The position numbers and the translations under genes are program-made. Shown here in pieces: positions 1 to 6,811 of a stretch of 6,931 nucleotides of DNA; the first letter of the stretch is position 1, and each line of letters opens with the position of its first letter. The DNA lies in NCBI GenBank assembly GCA_946615875.1, contig CAMOIK010000107.1, forward strand, positions 1 to 6,931. The letters run 5' to 3'. The notes beneath the pieces are model-generated. The model made no database searches. It saw only the letters and a list, made by a program, of their open reading frames with translations, and was not told the DNA's origin. This stretch comes from an uncultured Verrucomicrobiota bacterium. GTDB taxonomy: Bacteria > Verrucomicrobiota > Kiritimatiellia > RFP12 > UBA1067.

Positions 1-12
1 CCGTCCCGGCGG

Positions 13-558
13 TCAGCGCAGACAGAGCACTTCGCCGACGGGGCGGTCGTGCTCTTCGGCCGGGAGCGAGTCCAGCAGCTGGAAGGGGTATGCCACGGCG
101 ATGGAAAGCGCGGACGGCTTGGCGGCGGCGAGGAATCTGTCGTAGTAGCCGCCGCCGTAGCCCAGGCGCCGCCCGGATGCGGTGAAGGCCAGGCCCGGCA
201 CGAGCCACGCATCGACATCTTCCGGCGCGACTGGCGGCGCGTCCGGCCCCGGTTCGCGTATCCCGAAACGGCCTGTCGGCAGCGCGGCGGGGTCGAGGCC
301 GCCGATTTCCGCCAGGGCGTAGGAGCGCGACGCGGCGTCCCAGCGCGGCGCGGCGAGGCGCAGGCCGGGCGGCGGCGCGGCGATGAAGCCGTCGAGCGAC
401 ACTTCGTCGCAGGTCGCCAGATACACGGCGACGGTGGCGTGCGCGCCGGAGAAGCGCGTGCGCAGACATTCGCAAATGCGGCGCGAGTATGCGGCGCGTT
501 CGCCGCTCACCACGGCGCGGCGCAGTTCCAGCATCTTCTTCCTGAGCGCCGCCTTCAC
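13..558 (-). CDS. ygfA: 5-formyltetrahydrofolate cyclo-ligase (methenyl-THF synthetase)
   Basis: This 181-residue cytosolic enzyme is expected to use ATP to convert 5-formyl-THF (folinate) to 5,10-methenyl-THF, returning a dead-end folate to the one-carbon pool. The length is typical of the family (about 180-200). Visible motifs are the basic N-terminus KAALRKK (residues 2-8), YLATCDEVSLDGFI (46-59, with the acidic substrate-side E52), GRFGIREP (97-104), the ATP/folate signature PGLAFTASGRRLGYGGGYYDR (two parts, 121-130 and 131-141), and the C-terminal LPAEEHDRPVGEVL. The chosen start is a GTG at 558. It overlaps the aroE TGA as GTGA, has GGAGG ten bases upstream, and puts the conserved KxxLRKK at the N-terminus; the first in-frame ATG is eight codons later and would remove that motif. 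It is the last visible gene of the debranching enzyme-aroE operon. Only 12 bases follow its stop, so a terminator or further gene cannot be judged. Confidence 0.95.
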   Translation of the reverse strand: MKAALRKKMLELRRAVVSGERAAYSRRICECLRTRFSGAHATVAVYLATCDEVSLDGFIAAPPPGLRLAAPRWDAASRSYALAEIGGLDPAALPTGRFGIREPGPDAPPVAPEDVDAWLVPGLAFTASGRRLGYGGGYYDRFLAAAKPSALSIAVAYPFQLLDSLPAEEHDRPVGEVLCLR

Positions 559-1379
559 CGCCGAAGAGCCTCCAGCATCGCCCTGCGGTCGGCGCGCAGC
601 CCGGTCCAGAGCTCGAACGACTTCGCTCCCTGTCCAACGAGGAATTCCAGGCCATCGACGGCAATCGCCCCTGCCCTCCTTGCGGCGGCGGCGGTCGGCG
701 GGAAGTGGCGCGTGGGGATGATGTCGAGCACGAACTGGCCCGGGCGGAACGCCGTCTCCGGCAGGACGCTGGGATCCTCCGGCTTCAGGCCGACGGGAGT
801 GGCGTTGACGATGAGATCGGCTTCGCGCACGGCCAGCGTGTCGGCCATGTCGAAGATGCCGATTTCCGCGCATCCGGCGTCAATTCCCGCCAGCGTCTCG
901 CAGAGGCGCCGCGCGGAGGCCTCGCGGCGGGCGGCGACTCGTACGCGACGGGCTCCGGCGCGGACGCACGCGGCGGCGAGCGCGCCGCCCGCGCCGCCGC
1001 ACCCAAGCACGATCACGTCGGCGGCCTCCAGCATGAAGCCGTGCGCGGCGAGGCAGTCCAGGAAGCCGGCGACGTCGGTGTTGAAGCCGCTGACGGAGCC
1101 GTCCTGCTCGAAGCGCATCGTGTTGCACGCGCCGTAGAGCGAGACAGATTCGTCGATGTGGTCGAGGAGCGCCACCGCCGCCACCTTGTGCGGCACGGTG
1201 ATGTTGAGGCCGCGATAGCCCTCGTCGCGCTTGGCGGCGACGAAGGCGGCGAGCTCGTCCGGCGCCACGTCGAACTTGCCGTATTCGGCGTCGAAGCCGA
1301 TGGAGGCGAAGTTCGCCGCGTGCATCTTCGGCGAAAGCGAATGCGCCACCGGGTGGCCTATGACGGCGAATCTTTCCAT
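555..1379 (-). CDS. aroE: Shikimate dehydrogenase (NADP-type)
   Basis: This 274-residue cytosolic oxidoreductase should reduce 3-dehydroshikimate to shikimate with NAD(P)H, the fourth step of the chorismate pathway. The length matches the family (E. coli about 272). The substrate domain shows VIGHPVAHSLSPKMH (6-20, shikimate-binding S14 and S16), NITVPHK (59-65, catalytic K65) and GFNTDVAGF (98-106, D102). The nucleotide fold has GCGGAGGA (126-133), and NATPVG (192-197) follows. The C-terminus has VGQGAKSFELWTG (248-260, Q250). From this start S14, S16, K65 and D102 fall at the E. coli numbers. The ATG at 1379 has GAGG six bases upstream; an ATG at 1391 (MRHAMERF) overlaps the upstream stop as ATGA but lacks a good ribosome site. 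Two departures from the usual pattern stand out: the NADP loop reads ARR (150-152) instead of NRT, and the DxxY motif after the Rossmann fold reads DIIP (219-222), lacking the usual tyrosine. Confidence 0.97.
   Translation of the reverse strand: MERFAVIGHPVAHSLSPKMHAANFASIGFDAEYGKFDVAPDELAAFVAAKRDEGYRGLNITVPHKVAAVALLDHIDESVSLYGACNTMRFEQDGSVSGFNTDVAGFLDCLAAHGFMLEAADVIVLGCGGAGGALAAACVRAGARRVRVAARREASARRLCETLAGIDAGCAEIGIFDMADTLAVREADLIVNATPVGLKPEDPSVLPETAFRPGQFVLDIIPTRHFPPTAAAARRAGAIAVDGLEFLVGQGAKSFELWTGLRADRRAMLEALRR
569..573 (-). promoter_or_regulatory. Ribosome binding site of the cyclo-ligase, inside the end of aroE
   Basis: On the minus strand GGAGG lies 10 bases upstream of the GTG at 558, within the last codons of aroE. 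It supports the GTG start and, with the GTGA stop/start overlap, suggests translational coupling to aroE. Confidence 0.6.
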
Positions 1380-1385
1380 GGCGTG

Positions 1386-1389
1386 CCTC
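1386..1389 (-). promoter_or_regulatory. aroE ribosome binding site overlapping the debranching-enzyme stop
   Basis: GAGG on the minus strand sits six bases before the ATG at 1379 and overlaps the TGA at 1388-1390. A ribosome finishing the debranching enzyme would lie on the aroE initiation site, consistent with coupled translation. It favours 1379 over the ATG at 1391. Confidence 0.6.
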
Positions 1390-4300
1390 ATCCAAGCGCT
1401 AGCCAGACGCGGAGGAGCTCGGATACGCTCCAGGCCTGCGCGGTGCAACCCTTCTGCGCGTGCGGGGCGTCGCCGTCGGCTATCTCGCTCACGTGGCACA
1501 GGCAGCCGGAGTTCAGGGCCTCCACGGAGGAGGCCAGGAGCTGGCGCGCCTCTTCGCGGGTGGCCTTTCCCGCGCGGACCGACGCCTCGGCGAACTGCGC
1601 GAACGGCCACGCCCACACCGTGCCGTTGTGGTATGCGGGCTTGCGCCGTCCGTCCTCGTCTCCTTCGTAAACGCCCTTGTACAGCGGATGTCCGGCGTTG
1701 AGGCTGCGGATGCCGCCCGGCACGAGCAGTTCTTCGGCGGCTTCCAGGATGGAGTCGTCTTCGAGGATGCCCAGGGAGAGGAGGAAGAGCTGGTTCGGGC
1801 GGACCGTATCCTCCGGCGTGGCGTCGGCGGCCGGCTCGCCTTCCGGCGCCGCCAGGCAGTCGTAGTAGCCCGTGGCGGGCGTGCGCGTTTCGCCCGGGCG
1901 CACCTTGAAGAGCCTGACGATCGACGCGAGCGCCTTTTCCGCCAGTTCCGTTTCGCCGACGAAGCGCAGCGCCGACACCCACAGGGCCTGTATCTCCACC
2001 GGGTAGCCTACGCGCGGTGTGCAGGCGGGGTAGTTGGTGTCCATCCACGTGAAGTGCGACGGCGACCACACCAGCCCCGACGCCTTGTCGATGTGGATGC
2101 CGTTCGGCGTCCCTTCGATGTAGTGGCGCACGATGCTGGCGCAGACGGCCTTGAGGCCGGCGATGGCGTCGGCGTCGGCCATCGGCGCGATCTCCTGCAC
2201 GCATCGCACGAACCAGAGAGGGGCGTCGGTGGTGTCGCGGTTTCCGGCGGTCTTGCCGTATATGATGTTCGGCAGGGTGCCGTCCTGCTCGAAAGCGGCG
2301 AACGCCTGGAGGATCTTTAGGGAGTCCTCGACCATGCCGGCGGCTATCATGCCGCGCATGAAGATGAACGTGTCTCTGCCCCAGTCGAGAAACCAAGGAT
2401 AGCCTGCGATGACGGTTTTCAGTTCGTCGCGGCGCACGATGAAGAGCTCCATCGCCTCTCGCAGCGCGTCGCCCATCGGCAGAGTCGGCGGCCGCTCTTC
2501 GCGCGGTTCGCCGAAGACGTATCGCCTGGCGCCGGCGGGGAATACGCCGCCGCGCTCGTATTCGCCTATGATCTCGATGGTCTGGCCCGGCTTGAGGTCG
2601 GCGGAGATCCAGCCGGGGCTGAAGACGTCGCCCGCGCCGTCCTGGCCGCGCGCCGCCTCTTCGTCGTGCGGGACGTTGTAGATCCACTGCGGCTCGTGGT
2701 GGTATTCGCCGCCCGCCACCCTCATGCGGAACGCGCCGTCGCAGGGGCGGAAGACGAAGCCGTCGCCGGAGATGTCGTGGCAGGCGGCCGGAAAGAGGTT
2801 TTCCGGGCCCGTGAAAGCCTTGGTGGCGGCGTGGAAGCTGCGCCATTCCAGCCACGGGCGGAAGACGAGCCGCACCTGGTCCAACACGTCGTCGGAGCCT
2901 TCCGCGTGGCGCGTGACCTTGAGGCGCGCGGCGTTCTCGCCGTCGGCGAGCGAGGCGGTGAAGGTGAAGGCGGCGGTCTTGCCCATGCCGCACGGCACGT
3001 GGAAGTCCCAGAGCGCCACGCGCCCGGCCGGGTCTGCGACGAATCTGGCGGTGCATCGCTTGTCGAGTTCCCGCGTGTAGCCTTCGCGCTGCAGCCAGCA
3101 CTTGGTGGCGGTCCATAGGTTGAGGCGGTCGGAAGGGCAGTTGGGGTCGGGGTTGGCCGCCAGCATCGCGTCGTATTGGCTGTGGATTTCGCCCCATCCG
3201 ACGCGCAGCTGCGCCGCCGCGCCTGCGCCGTTGGAAAGGACGGTCCTCCACTGGCCGTGGCGGCGGATGTCGTCGAAGCCCAGAGAGGTCTTCACTTTCG
3301 CGTCGCAGGAGCGCGGCGGCACGAGGAATGCGGACTCCGTGCGCGTGGATTTGCCCGGCGTGAAGACCGTCATGGCCAGCGTGAGTCTGCGGCACGCGGT
3401 GCCGTCGCCCTTGTAGTGCGGCGCGTCGAATGTCACGCAATGGCGGCTCGACTCGCCGTCCGAGCGGTAGGCGCGGATCGTCTTGCCGTTCGCCGGATCG
3501 ATGAGGCTCATGCGGAAGTGGAACGGCGCCGACACTTCCACCCAGAGGTTCTCCGGCACCACGACCTCGCGGCGAACGTCCCGTGGAAACTCCCAGTGGA
3601 ACACGGGTTTCGGGGCGGGGGTCCCTGGTTTCGCGGCGGGGGTCCCTGGGGATTGCCGCGTATTCGCGTTCTGGCCACCTGGGGACGAAGCCCTGGCCCC
3701 GTGACCCGAAGCGCGCGGCACGAGGCACAGGACTTCGCCGGGCGCCAGCTTGACGGGGCCGGACGTGGCGACCTTGCGCTCCGTCACGAGATCGAACGCC
3801 TCCGCCGCGCCGAATTTCGACCTGTCCCAGTCGATGGTCGCCATCTTGCGGCAGTCCAGGTTGGCCAGCACGAGGGCGCGGTCGGGCGCTTCGGCCGCGC
3901 CGCCGCCGGCCTCCTTCTTCGTGCGCACGACGGCGAGCGTGTTGCCTTCGCCGCGCGTGACGATCTCCAGGTGCGACGCGCCCTCGAAGACGGGATTGGC
4001 GTCAAGCAGGAAGTTGAGTTTGGAGATGAGATCGACCATGTTGTCCTTCGCGCCCCAGTTCAGGTCGTTCTTGCCGTGGACGTCGATCTTCTCGGTGCAG
4101 AGCCATTCCACGCCGTTTGCGATTCCCCACGTGCCCTGCCAGCTGAGCAGCGCGGCCAGCTGGACTCTCAGGCGGGCATAGGCGGCGCCGGACTTCGCCA
4201 GCCTGTCGTTGTCGTGCGTCTCCGCGAAGTGGACGAGCGTGCCGAACTTTTCGCTGCGTTCGATGGCCTGTGGCAGATACCACTCGAACGCCCCGCGGTC

Positions 4301-5353
4301 GTAGGTCTGAAAGATTTCGGAGTAGGCCCAGTCGAGATTGGACTGGGCTAGCAGCCGGTCAGTGGTCTCTATGGGCCCGCCAAGCCCCTCGAGCATGAAG
4401 ACGGTGAAGGGGAACTCGTCTCGGACCCGCGAGACGATATACTCCCACGTCTCCGCCGGTATCATGTAGCCTGCGTCGCACCTGAAGCCGTCCACGCCGT
4501 GCCTGCACCAGAAGAGGAACACGTCGGCCATGTAGGCGCGGAGTTCCGCGTTCGAGTAGTCCAGCTCCACGAGGTCCGCCCATTTCACGCCCCATGCGCC
4601 CGGCGAGATGAAGCGCCCGTCGCCTTCGCGTCGGAACCAGTCCGGGTGGTGGGTCTGGAGAGTCGAGGCCCATCCGGTGTGGTTGGCGGGGAGGTCTATG
4701 AAGAACAGCCCGCGCTTGGCGTGGACGGCGTCTATCAGCTCCAGGAACTGGTCTAGGGGCGTGGCGTATTCGTCGAACTCCGCCATGGCCGGATCTACCG
4801 AGAGGAAGTCCAGGGCGGCGAAGGGACAGCCGTATTCGCCCATGACGGCGTATGTGGTCGGCACCGGGAAGGGCGGGAGGGTCTGGATGATGCGGAAGCC
4901 CATCCTGTCCATGATCACGGGCAGACGCCGGGCGATTTCGCGAAACGAGCCGAATTGGCGCGGGAACACCGTGTAGATGGAGTTGTTCTTGCGTATGTAG
5001 AGGCTCTCCACCTTGACGTGGGTGTTGGGGCCGTCCGGCCACTGCGGCACGCTGGAGCCATCCTCGAAGAAGCAGGCTTTGCCGGAGAAGATGCCGACTT
5101 CAGTCAGCGGGATTTCCGCCGAGAACACGCCTGGCGCGACCTCCGGCAGCGGAATATCCGTCCACGCCTTTGCCAGAGGCGTCTCGCCGCGCTCCGTTTC
5201 CGCGATTATCTCGCGCCTCCTCACCCTTGCGTGGCCGATGTTGGTGCGGAACGCCGCCCGTCCTTTTCGCGGTGTGTCGAGCGTCAGTGTCACTTTAAGG
5301 GTGTCGTTGCGCCATTTCAGCAAAAAGTCGCCTGTCTCTGGTGTCTGTTTCAT
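1388..5353 (-). CDS. Bifunctional glycogen debranching enzyme: GH13 domain fused to GH133 amylo-alpha-1,6-glucosidase
   Basis: This 1321-residue protein, with no signal peptide, should debranch glycogen in the cytosol. The N-terminal half is expected to move or trim short glucans, and the C-terminal half to hydrolyse the remaining alpha-1,6 glucose. Residues 1-120 look like a beta-sandwich. Residues 125-455 form a GH13 barrel with the four motifs intact: DLPANH (220-225), GFRCD (289-293, nucleophile D293), LEG (321-323, acid/base E322) and ETHDND (378-383, D381). Residues 456-545 are probably the GH13 beta C-domain, followed by a Pro/Ala/Gly linker (548-583). Residues 590-940 resemble the bacterial GDE_N domain, with YNVPHDEEAARGQDGAGDVF (892-911). 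Residues 955-1321 are GDE_C, with GYPWFLDWGRDTF (984-996), NRDTTDAPLWF (1038-1048), YHNGTVWAWP and a final GCTAQAWSVSELLR. D1043 and E1290 are the likely acid and base, by motif analogy with eukaryotic debranching enzyme. The ATG at 5353 has no Shine-Dalgarno sequence but a -10 box nine bases upstream. Transferase versus hydrolase activity of the GH13 half cannot be decided from sequence. Confidence 0.9.
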   Translation of the reverse strand: MKQTPETGDFLLKWRNDTLKVTLTLDTPRKGRAAFRTNIGHARVRRREIIAETERGETPLAKAWTDIPLPEVAPGVFSAEIPLTEVGIFSGKACFFEDGSSVPQWPDGPNTHVKVESLYIRKNNSIYTVFPRQFGSFREIARRLPVIMDRMGFRIIQTLPPFPVPTTYAVMGEYGCPFAALDFLSVDPAMAEFDEYATPLDQFLELIDAVHAKRGLFFIDLPANHTGWASTLQTHHPDWFRREGDGRFISPGAWGVKWADLVELDYSNAELRAYMADVFLFWCRHGVDGFRCDAGYMIPAETWEYIVSRVRDEFPFTVFMLEGLGGPIETTDRLLAQSNLDWAYSEIFQTYDRGAFEWYLPQAIERSEKFGTLVHFAETHDNDRLAKSGAAYARLRVQLAALLSWQGTWGIANGVEWLCTEKIDVHGKNDLNWGAKDNMVDLISKLNFLLDANPVFEGASHLEIVTRGEGNTLAVVRTKKEAGGGAAEAPDRALVLANLDCRKMATIDWDRSKFGAAEAFDLVTERKVATSGPVKLAPGEVLCLVPRASGHGARASSPGGQNANTRQSPGTPAAKPGTPAPKPVFHWEFPRDVRREVVVPENLWVEVSAPFHFRMSLIDPANGKTIRAYRSDGESSRHCVTFDAPHYKGDGTACRRLTLAMTVFTPGKSTRTESAFLVPPRSCDAKVKTSLGFDDIRRHGQWRTVLSNGAGAAAQLRVGWGEIHSQYDAMLAANPDPNCPSDRLNLWTATKCWLQREGYTRELDKRCTARFVADPAGRVALWDFHVPCGMGKTAAFTFTASLADGENAARLKVTRHAEGSDDVLDQVRLVFRPWLEWRSFHAATKAFTGPENLFPAACHDISGDGFVFRPCDGAFRMRVAGGEYHHEPQWIYNVPHDEEAARGQDGAGDVFSPGWISADLKPGQTIEIIGEYERGGVFPAGARRYVFGEPREERPPTLPMGDALREAMELFIVRRDELKTVIAGYPWFLDWGRDTFIFMRGMIAAGMVEDSLKILQAFAAFEQDGTLPNIIYGKTAGNRDTTDAPLWFVRCVQEIAPMADADAIAGLKAVCASIVRHYIEGTPNGIHIDKASGLVWSPSHFTWMDTNYPACTPRVGYPVEIQALWVSALRFVGETELAEKALASIVRLFKVRPGETRTPATGYYDCLAAPEGEPAADATPEDTVRPNQLFLLSLGILEDDSILEAAEELLVPGGIRSLNAGHPLYKGVYEGDEDGRRKPAYHNGTVWAWPFAQFAEASVRAGKATREEARQLLASSVEALNSGCLCHVSEIADGDAPHAQKGCTAQAWSVSELLRVWLALG
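3605..3646 (-). repeat. Two-copy 21-base tandem repeat encoding the interdomain linker
   Basis: Two adjacent 21-base units (3605-3625 and 3626-3646) match at 19 of 21 positions. On the coding strand they give the heptapeptides GTPAAKP and GTPAPKP in the linker between the GH13 and GH133 halves of the debranching enzyme (about residues 570-583). The surrounding stretch to about 3710 is also rich in CCCCAGG/CCAGGG words. The length is a multiple of three, so the reading frame is kept. It is a flexible linker that probably changes in copy number. Confidence 0.8.
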
Positions 5354-5362
5354 CGGGTGCGT

Positions 5363-5371
5363 ATTATACCA
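5363..5371 (-). promoter_or_regulatory. Extended -10 promoter of the debranching-enzyme operon
   Basis: The minus strand reads TGGTATAAT, a perfect -10 hexamer with a TGN extension. Its last base is nine bases from the ATG at 5353. Transcription starting about seven bases downstream would leave a leader of only a few bases. No TTGACA-like box is found at the normal spacing (the hexamer there is CCCCAC), which fits dependence on the extended -10. No Shine-Dalgarno sequence lies in between. Confidence 0.7.
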
Positions 5372-5437
5372 TATTATTGTGCGGCGTGGGGTTTCTTCGG
5401 TCGTCCATTAAGGAAGCCGTGGAGGGATCGGAAGTTG

Positions 5438-5458
5438 ATGCGGCGTCGCCATGCGGCG
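5438..5458 (+). repeat. Direct repeat ATGCGGCG upstream of the serine dehydratase promoter
   Basis: ATGCGGCG occurs at 5438-5445 and again at 5451-5458, 13 bases apart start to start, framed by GTTG (5434-5437) and CAAC (5459-5462). It lies 20-45 bases upstream of the -10 box, where an activator or repressor could bind. No known operator consensus is recognised; GC-rich chance repetition is possible. Confidence 0.3.
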
Positions 5459-5479
5459 CAACAAAGGGGAAGGAAAATA

Positions 5480-5488
5480 TGCTATAAT
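5480..5488 (+). promoter_or_regulatory. Extended -10 promoter of the serine dehydratase gene
   Basis: TGCTATAAT is a perfect -10 with TGN extension, and only seven bases separate it from the ATG at 5496. The expected transcription start falls on or within a base or two of the start codon, so the mRNA should be leaderless. The hexamer at -35 spacing is AACAAA, not a consensus box. The purine run at 5466-5477 looks like a Shine-Dalgarno sequence but is about 20 bases from the ATG and upstream of the -10, so it would not be in the transcript. Confidence 0.75.
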
Positions 5489-5495
5489 ACGCGCC

Positions 5496-6677
5496 ATGGA
5501 ATCATTGCGAGAGATATACCGCATAGGGCTTGGACCTTCCTCCAGCCACACGATGGGGCCTGCGAAGGCGGCCGAGATGTATCTTGGGCGCCATCCCGTG
5601 GCGAAAGAGTTCGAGGTCACGCTCTATGGTTCGCTTGCGGCGACCGGAAGGGGGCATTTCACCGACCGCGCCATAGCCATGGTGCTGGGCGAAGGGCGCA
5701 CGAAGATAGTCTGGAAGCCTGGCGAGCCGTTGGCGGAGCACCCCAACGGCATGAAGTTTCTGGCCGACGGCGCGGACGAGTGGGTGGTGTTCTCCGTCGG
5801 CGGCGGGGCGTTGCGCGAGCGCGGCGGGCGTCGCATGGCAGAGCGCGTGTATTCCTACGCAAACATGGCTGAAATCCTCGCCAAATGCGAAGAAACAGGC
5901 TTGCCGATGTGGCAGCTCGTGGAGGAAGCGGAAGGCGTCGGCGTCGTCGGTCACCTCGAAAGCGTGTTGGATGCGATGAACGCCGCGATAGATGCCGGAC
6001 TGAAGCACGACGGCGTGCTGCCCGGCGGGCTGCGGTTGCAGCGGCGCGCGCGCTCGATATACCAGAAGGCGAGGTTTCTGCAGCCGGAGTTCCGTCGTAC
6101 GGGGCTGGTGGCGGCGTATGCGACGGCGGTCAGCGAAGAGAACGCTTCGCTGGGGACGGTCGTGACGGCGCCGACCTGCGGCAGCGCGGGAGTGCTGCCG
6201 GCCGTGCTTCGCTATCTGGCCGAGTCGCTCGGTTGCGACAGGCGCGAGCTCGTCCATGCGCTGGAGACGGCGGGTCTCGTCGGGAACGTGGTCAAGCGCA
6301 ATGGGTCGATTTCCGGCGCCGAAGTAGGGTGCCAGGGAGAGATCGGAGTGGCGTGCGCGATGGCCGGAGCGGCCGCCGCGTATCTCTACGGCGGCACCAC
6401 GCCGCAGTGCGAGACAGCCGCAGAAATCGGCCTTGAACATTTTCTCGGCCTCACCTGCGACCCTGTGAAGGGGTTGGTGCAGATCCCTTGCATCGAGCGC
6501 AACGCGATCGCTGCCAACCGTGCGCTCGTCGCCGCAGAGATGGCGGTGCTTTCCGACGGGCGCCACCGCGTCACGTTCGACGAGGTGGTGGCCACGATGC
6601 TGCGCACCGGCCACGACCTGCCTTCGCTCTACCGCGAAACCGCCGGAGGCGGACTGGCCGCGCTCGTCAAGGATTGA
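5496..6677 (+). CDS. sdaA: L-serine dehydratase (L-serine ammonia-lyase), iron-sulfur, single chain
   Basis: This 393-residue cytosolic enzyme should deaminate L-serine to pyruvate and ammonia using an oxygen-sensitive [4Fe-4S] cluster. The beta domain opens with GLGPSSSHTMGP (11-22) and YGSLAATGRGHFTD (44-57), then VGGGALRE. The alpha domain carries NEENA-like SEENASLGTVVTAPTCG (213-229), NGSISGAEVGCQGEIGVACA (269-288) and GLTCDPVKGLVQIPCIERNA (two parts, 318-327 and 328-337). C279, C321 and C332 are the expected cluster ligands; their spacing of 42 and 11 equals that of the Legionella enzyme as I recall it. It is about 60 residues shorter than E. coli SdaA (about 454), with the loss in the beta domain around residues 60-100. 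It ends in VKD and lacks the C-terminal cysteine tail of some relatives. The ATG at 5496 is chosen because homologues start this way and the promoter lies just upstream; an in-frame ATG at 5451 lies before the -10 box. It is divergent from the debranching operon, with no co-transcribed partner in view. Confidence 0.95.
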   Translation: MESLREIYRIGLGPSSSHTMGPAKAAEMYLGRHPVAKEFEVTLYGSLAATGRGHFTDRAIAMVLGEGRTKIVWKPGEPLAEHPNGMKFLADGADEWVVFSVGGGALRERGGRRMAERVYSYANMAEILAKCEETGLPMWQLVEEAEGVGVVGHLESVLDAMNAAIDAGLKHDGVLPGGLRLQRRARSIYQKARFLQPEFRRTGLVAAYATAVSEENASLGTVVTAPTCGSAGVLPAVLRYLAESLGCDRRELVHALETAGLVGNVVKRNGSISGAEVGCQGEIGVACAMAGAAAAYLYGGTTPQCETAAEIGLEHFLGLTCDPVKGLVQIPCIERNAIAANRALVAAEMAVLSDGRHRVTFDEVVATMLRTGHDLPSLYRETAGGGLAALVKD

Positions 6678-6737
6678 GAAGCCTTGCGGCACGGCGACGG
6701 CTTTCGCCTTTGCTGTCCTTTCACGATCCGCCAATTT

Positions 6738-6773
6738 GCGGAGCCGCAACGTCGGAATGCTCGTTGTCGCACT
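6738..6773 (+). repeat. 36-base direct repeat, copy A
   Basis: This copy begins GCGGAGCCGCAACG and ends TCGCACT. It matches copy B (6881-6916) without gaps, identical over the first 14 bases and the last 7, with scattered identity between. It contains a small GCGG-AG-CCGC hairpin and CAACG (6747-6751) facing CGTTG (6762-6766). CCGC at 6728-6731 could pair instead with GCGG at 6738-6741. It begins 60 bases after the serine dehydratase stop. Confidence 0.7.
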
Positions 6774-6782
6774 CGGGAATCC

Positions 6783-6811
6783 ATATATAGAGATCCCACT
6801 GCTCTATATAT
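6783..6811 (+). other. Stem-loop 1, 10-base-pair stem
   Basis: ATATATAGAG (6783-6792) is the exact reverse complement of CTCTATATAT (6802-6811), with a 9-base loop (6793-6801). It overlaps and competes with the palindrome at 6801-6816. No T-run follows, so it is not a normal intrinsic terminator. Confidence 0.55.

Noticed and set aside
1392..3728. Long open frame extending aroE upstream by about 783 codons on the same strand
   Set aside because: It lies wholly inside the debranching enzyme in another frame, is Arg/Pro/Gly-rich and has no recognisable domain. Stops are rare in GC-rich sequence, and aroE has a clear start at 1379.
3176..4351. 391-codon plus-strand open frame opposite the debranching enzyme
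   Set aside because: Antisense shadow in a GC-rich gene: Arg/Ala/Val/Gly-rich, with no motif, ribosome site or promoter; the opposite strand encodes conserved GH13 motifs.
5466..5477. Purine run AGGGGAAGGAAA as the Shine-Dalgarno site of the serine dehydratase
   Set aside because: It is about 20 bases from the ATG and upstream of the TATAAT, so it is unlikely to be in the mRNA.
5451..5495. Upstream in-frame ATG at 5451 for the serine dehydratase
   Set aside because: It would add 15 residues without homology and would place the start codon before the promoter's -10 box.
6679..6702. Possible intrinsic terminator after the serine dehydratase (AAGCC ... GGCTT)
   Set aside because: The stem is only about five pairs with a large loop, and no T-run follows.
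5502..6749. 415-codon minus-strand open frame opposite the serine dehydratase
   Set aside because: It is antisense to a gene with strong family motifs and its own promoter; the composition is that of a shadow frame.
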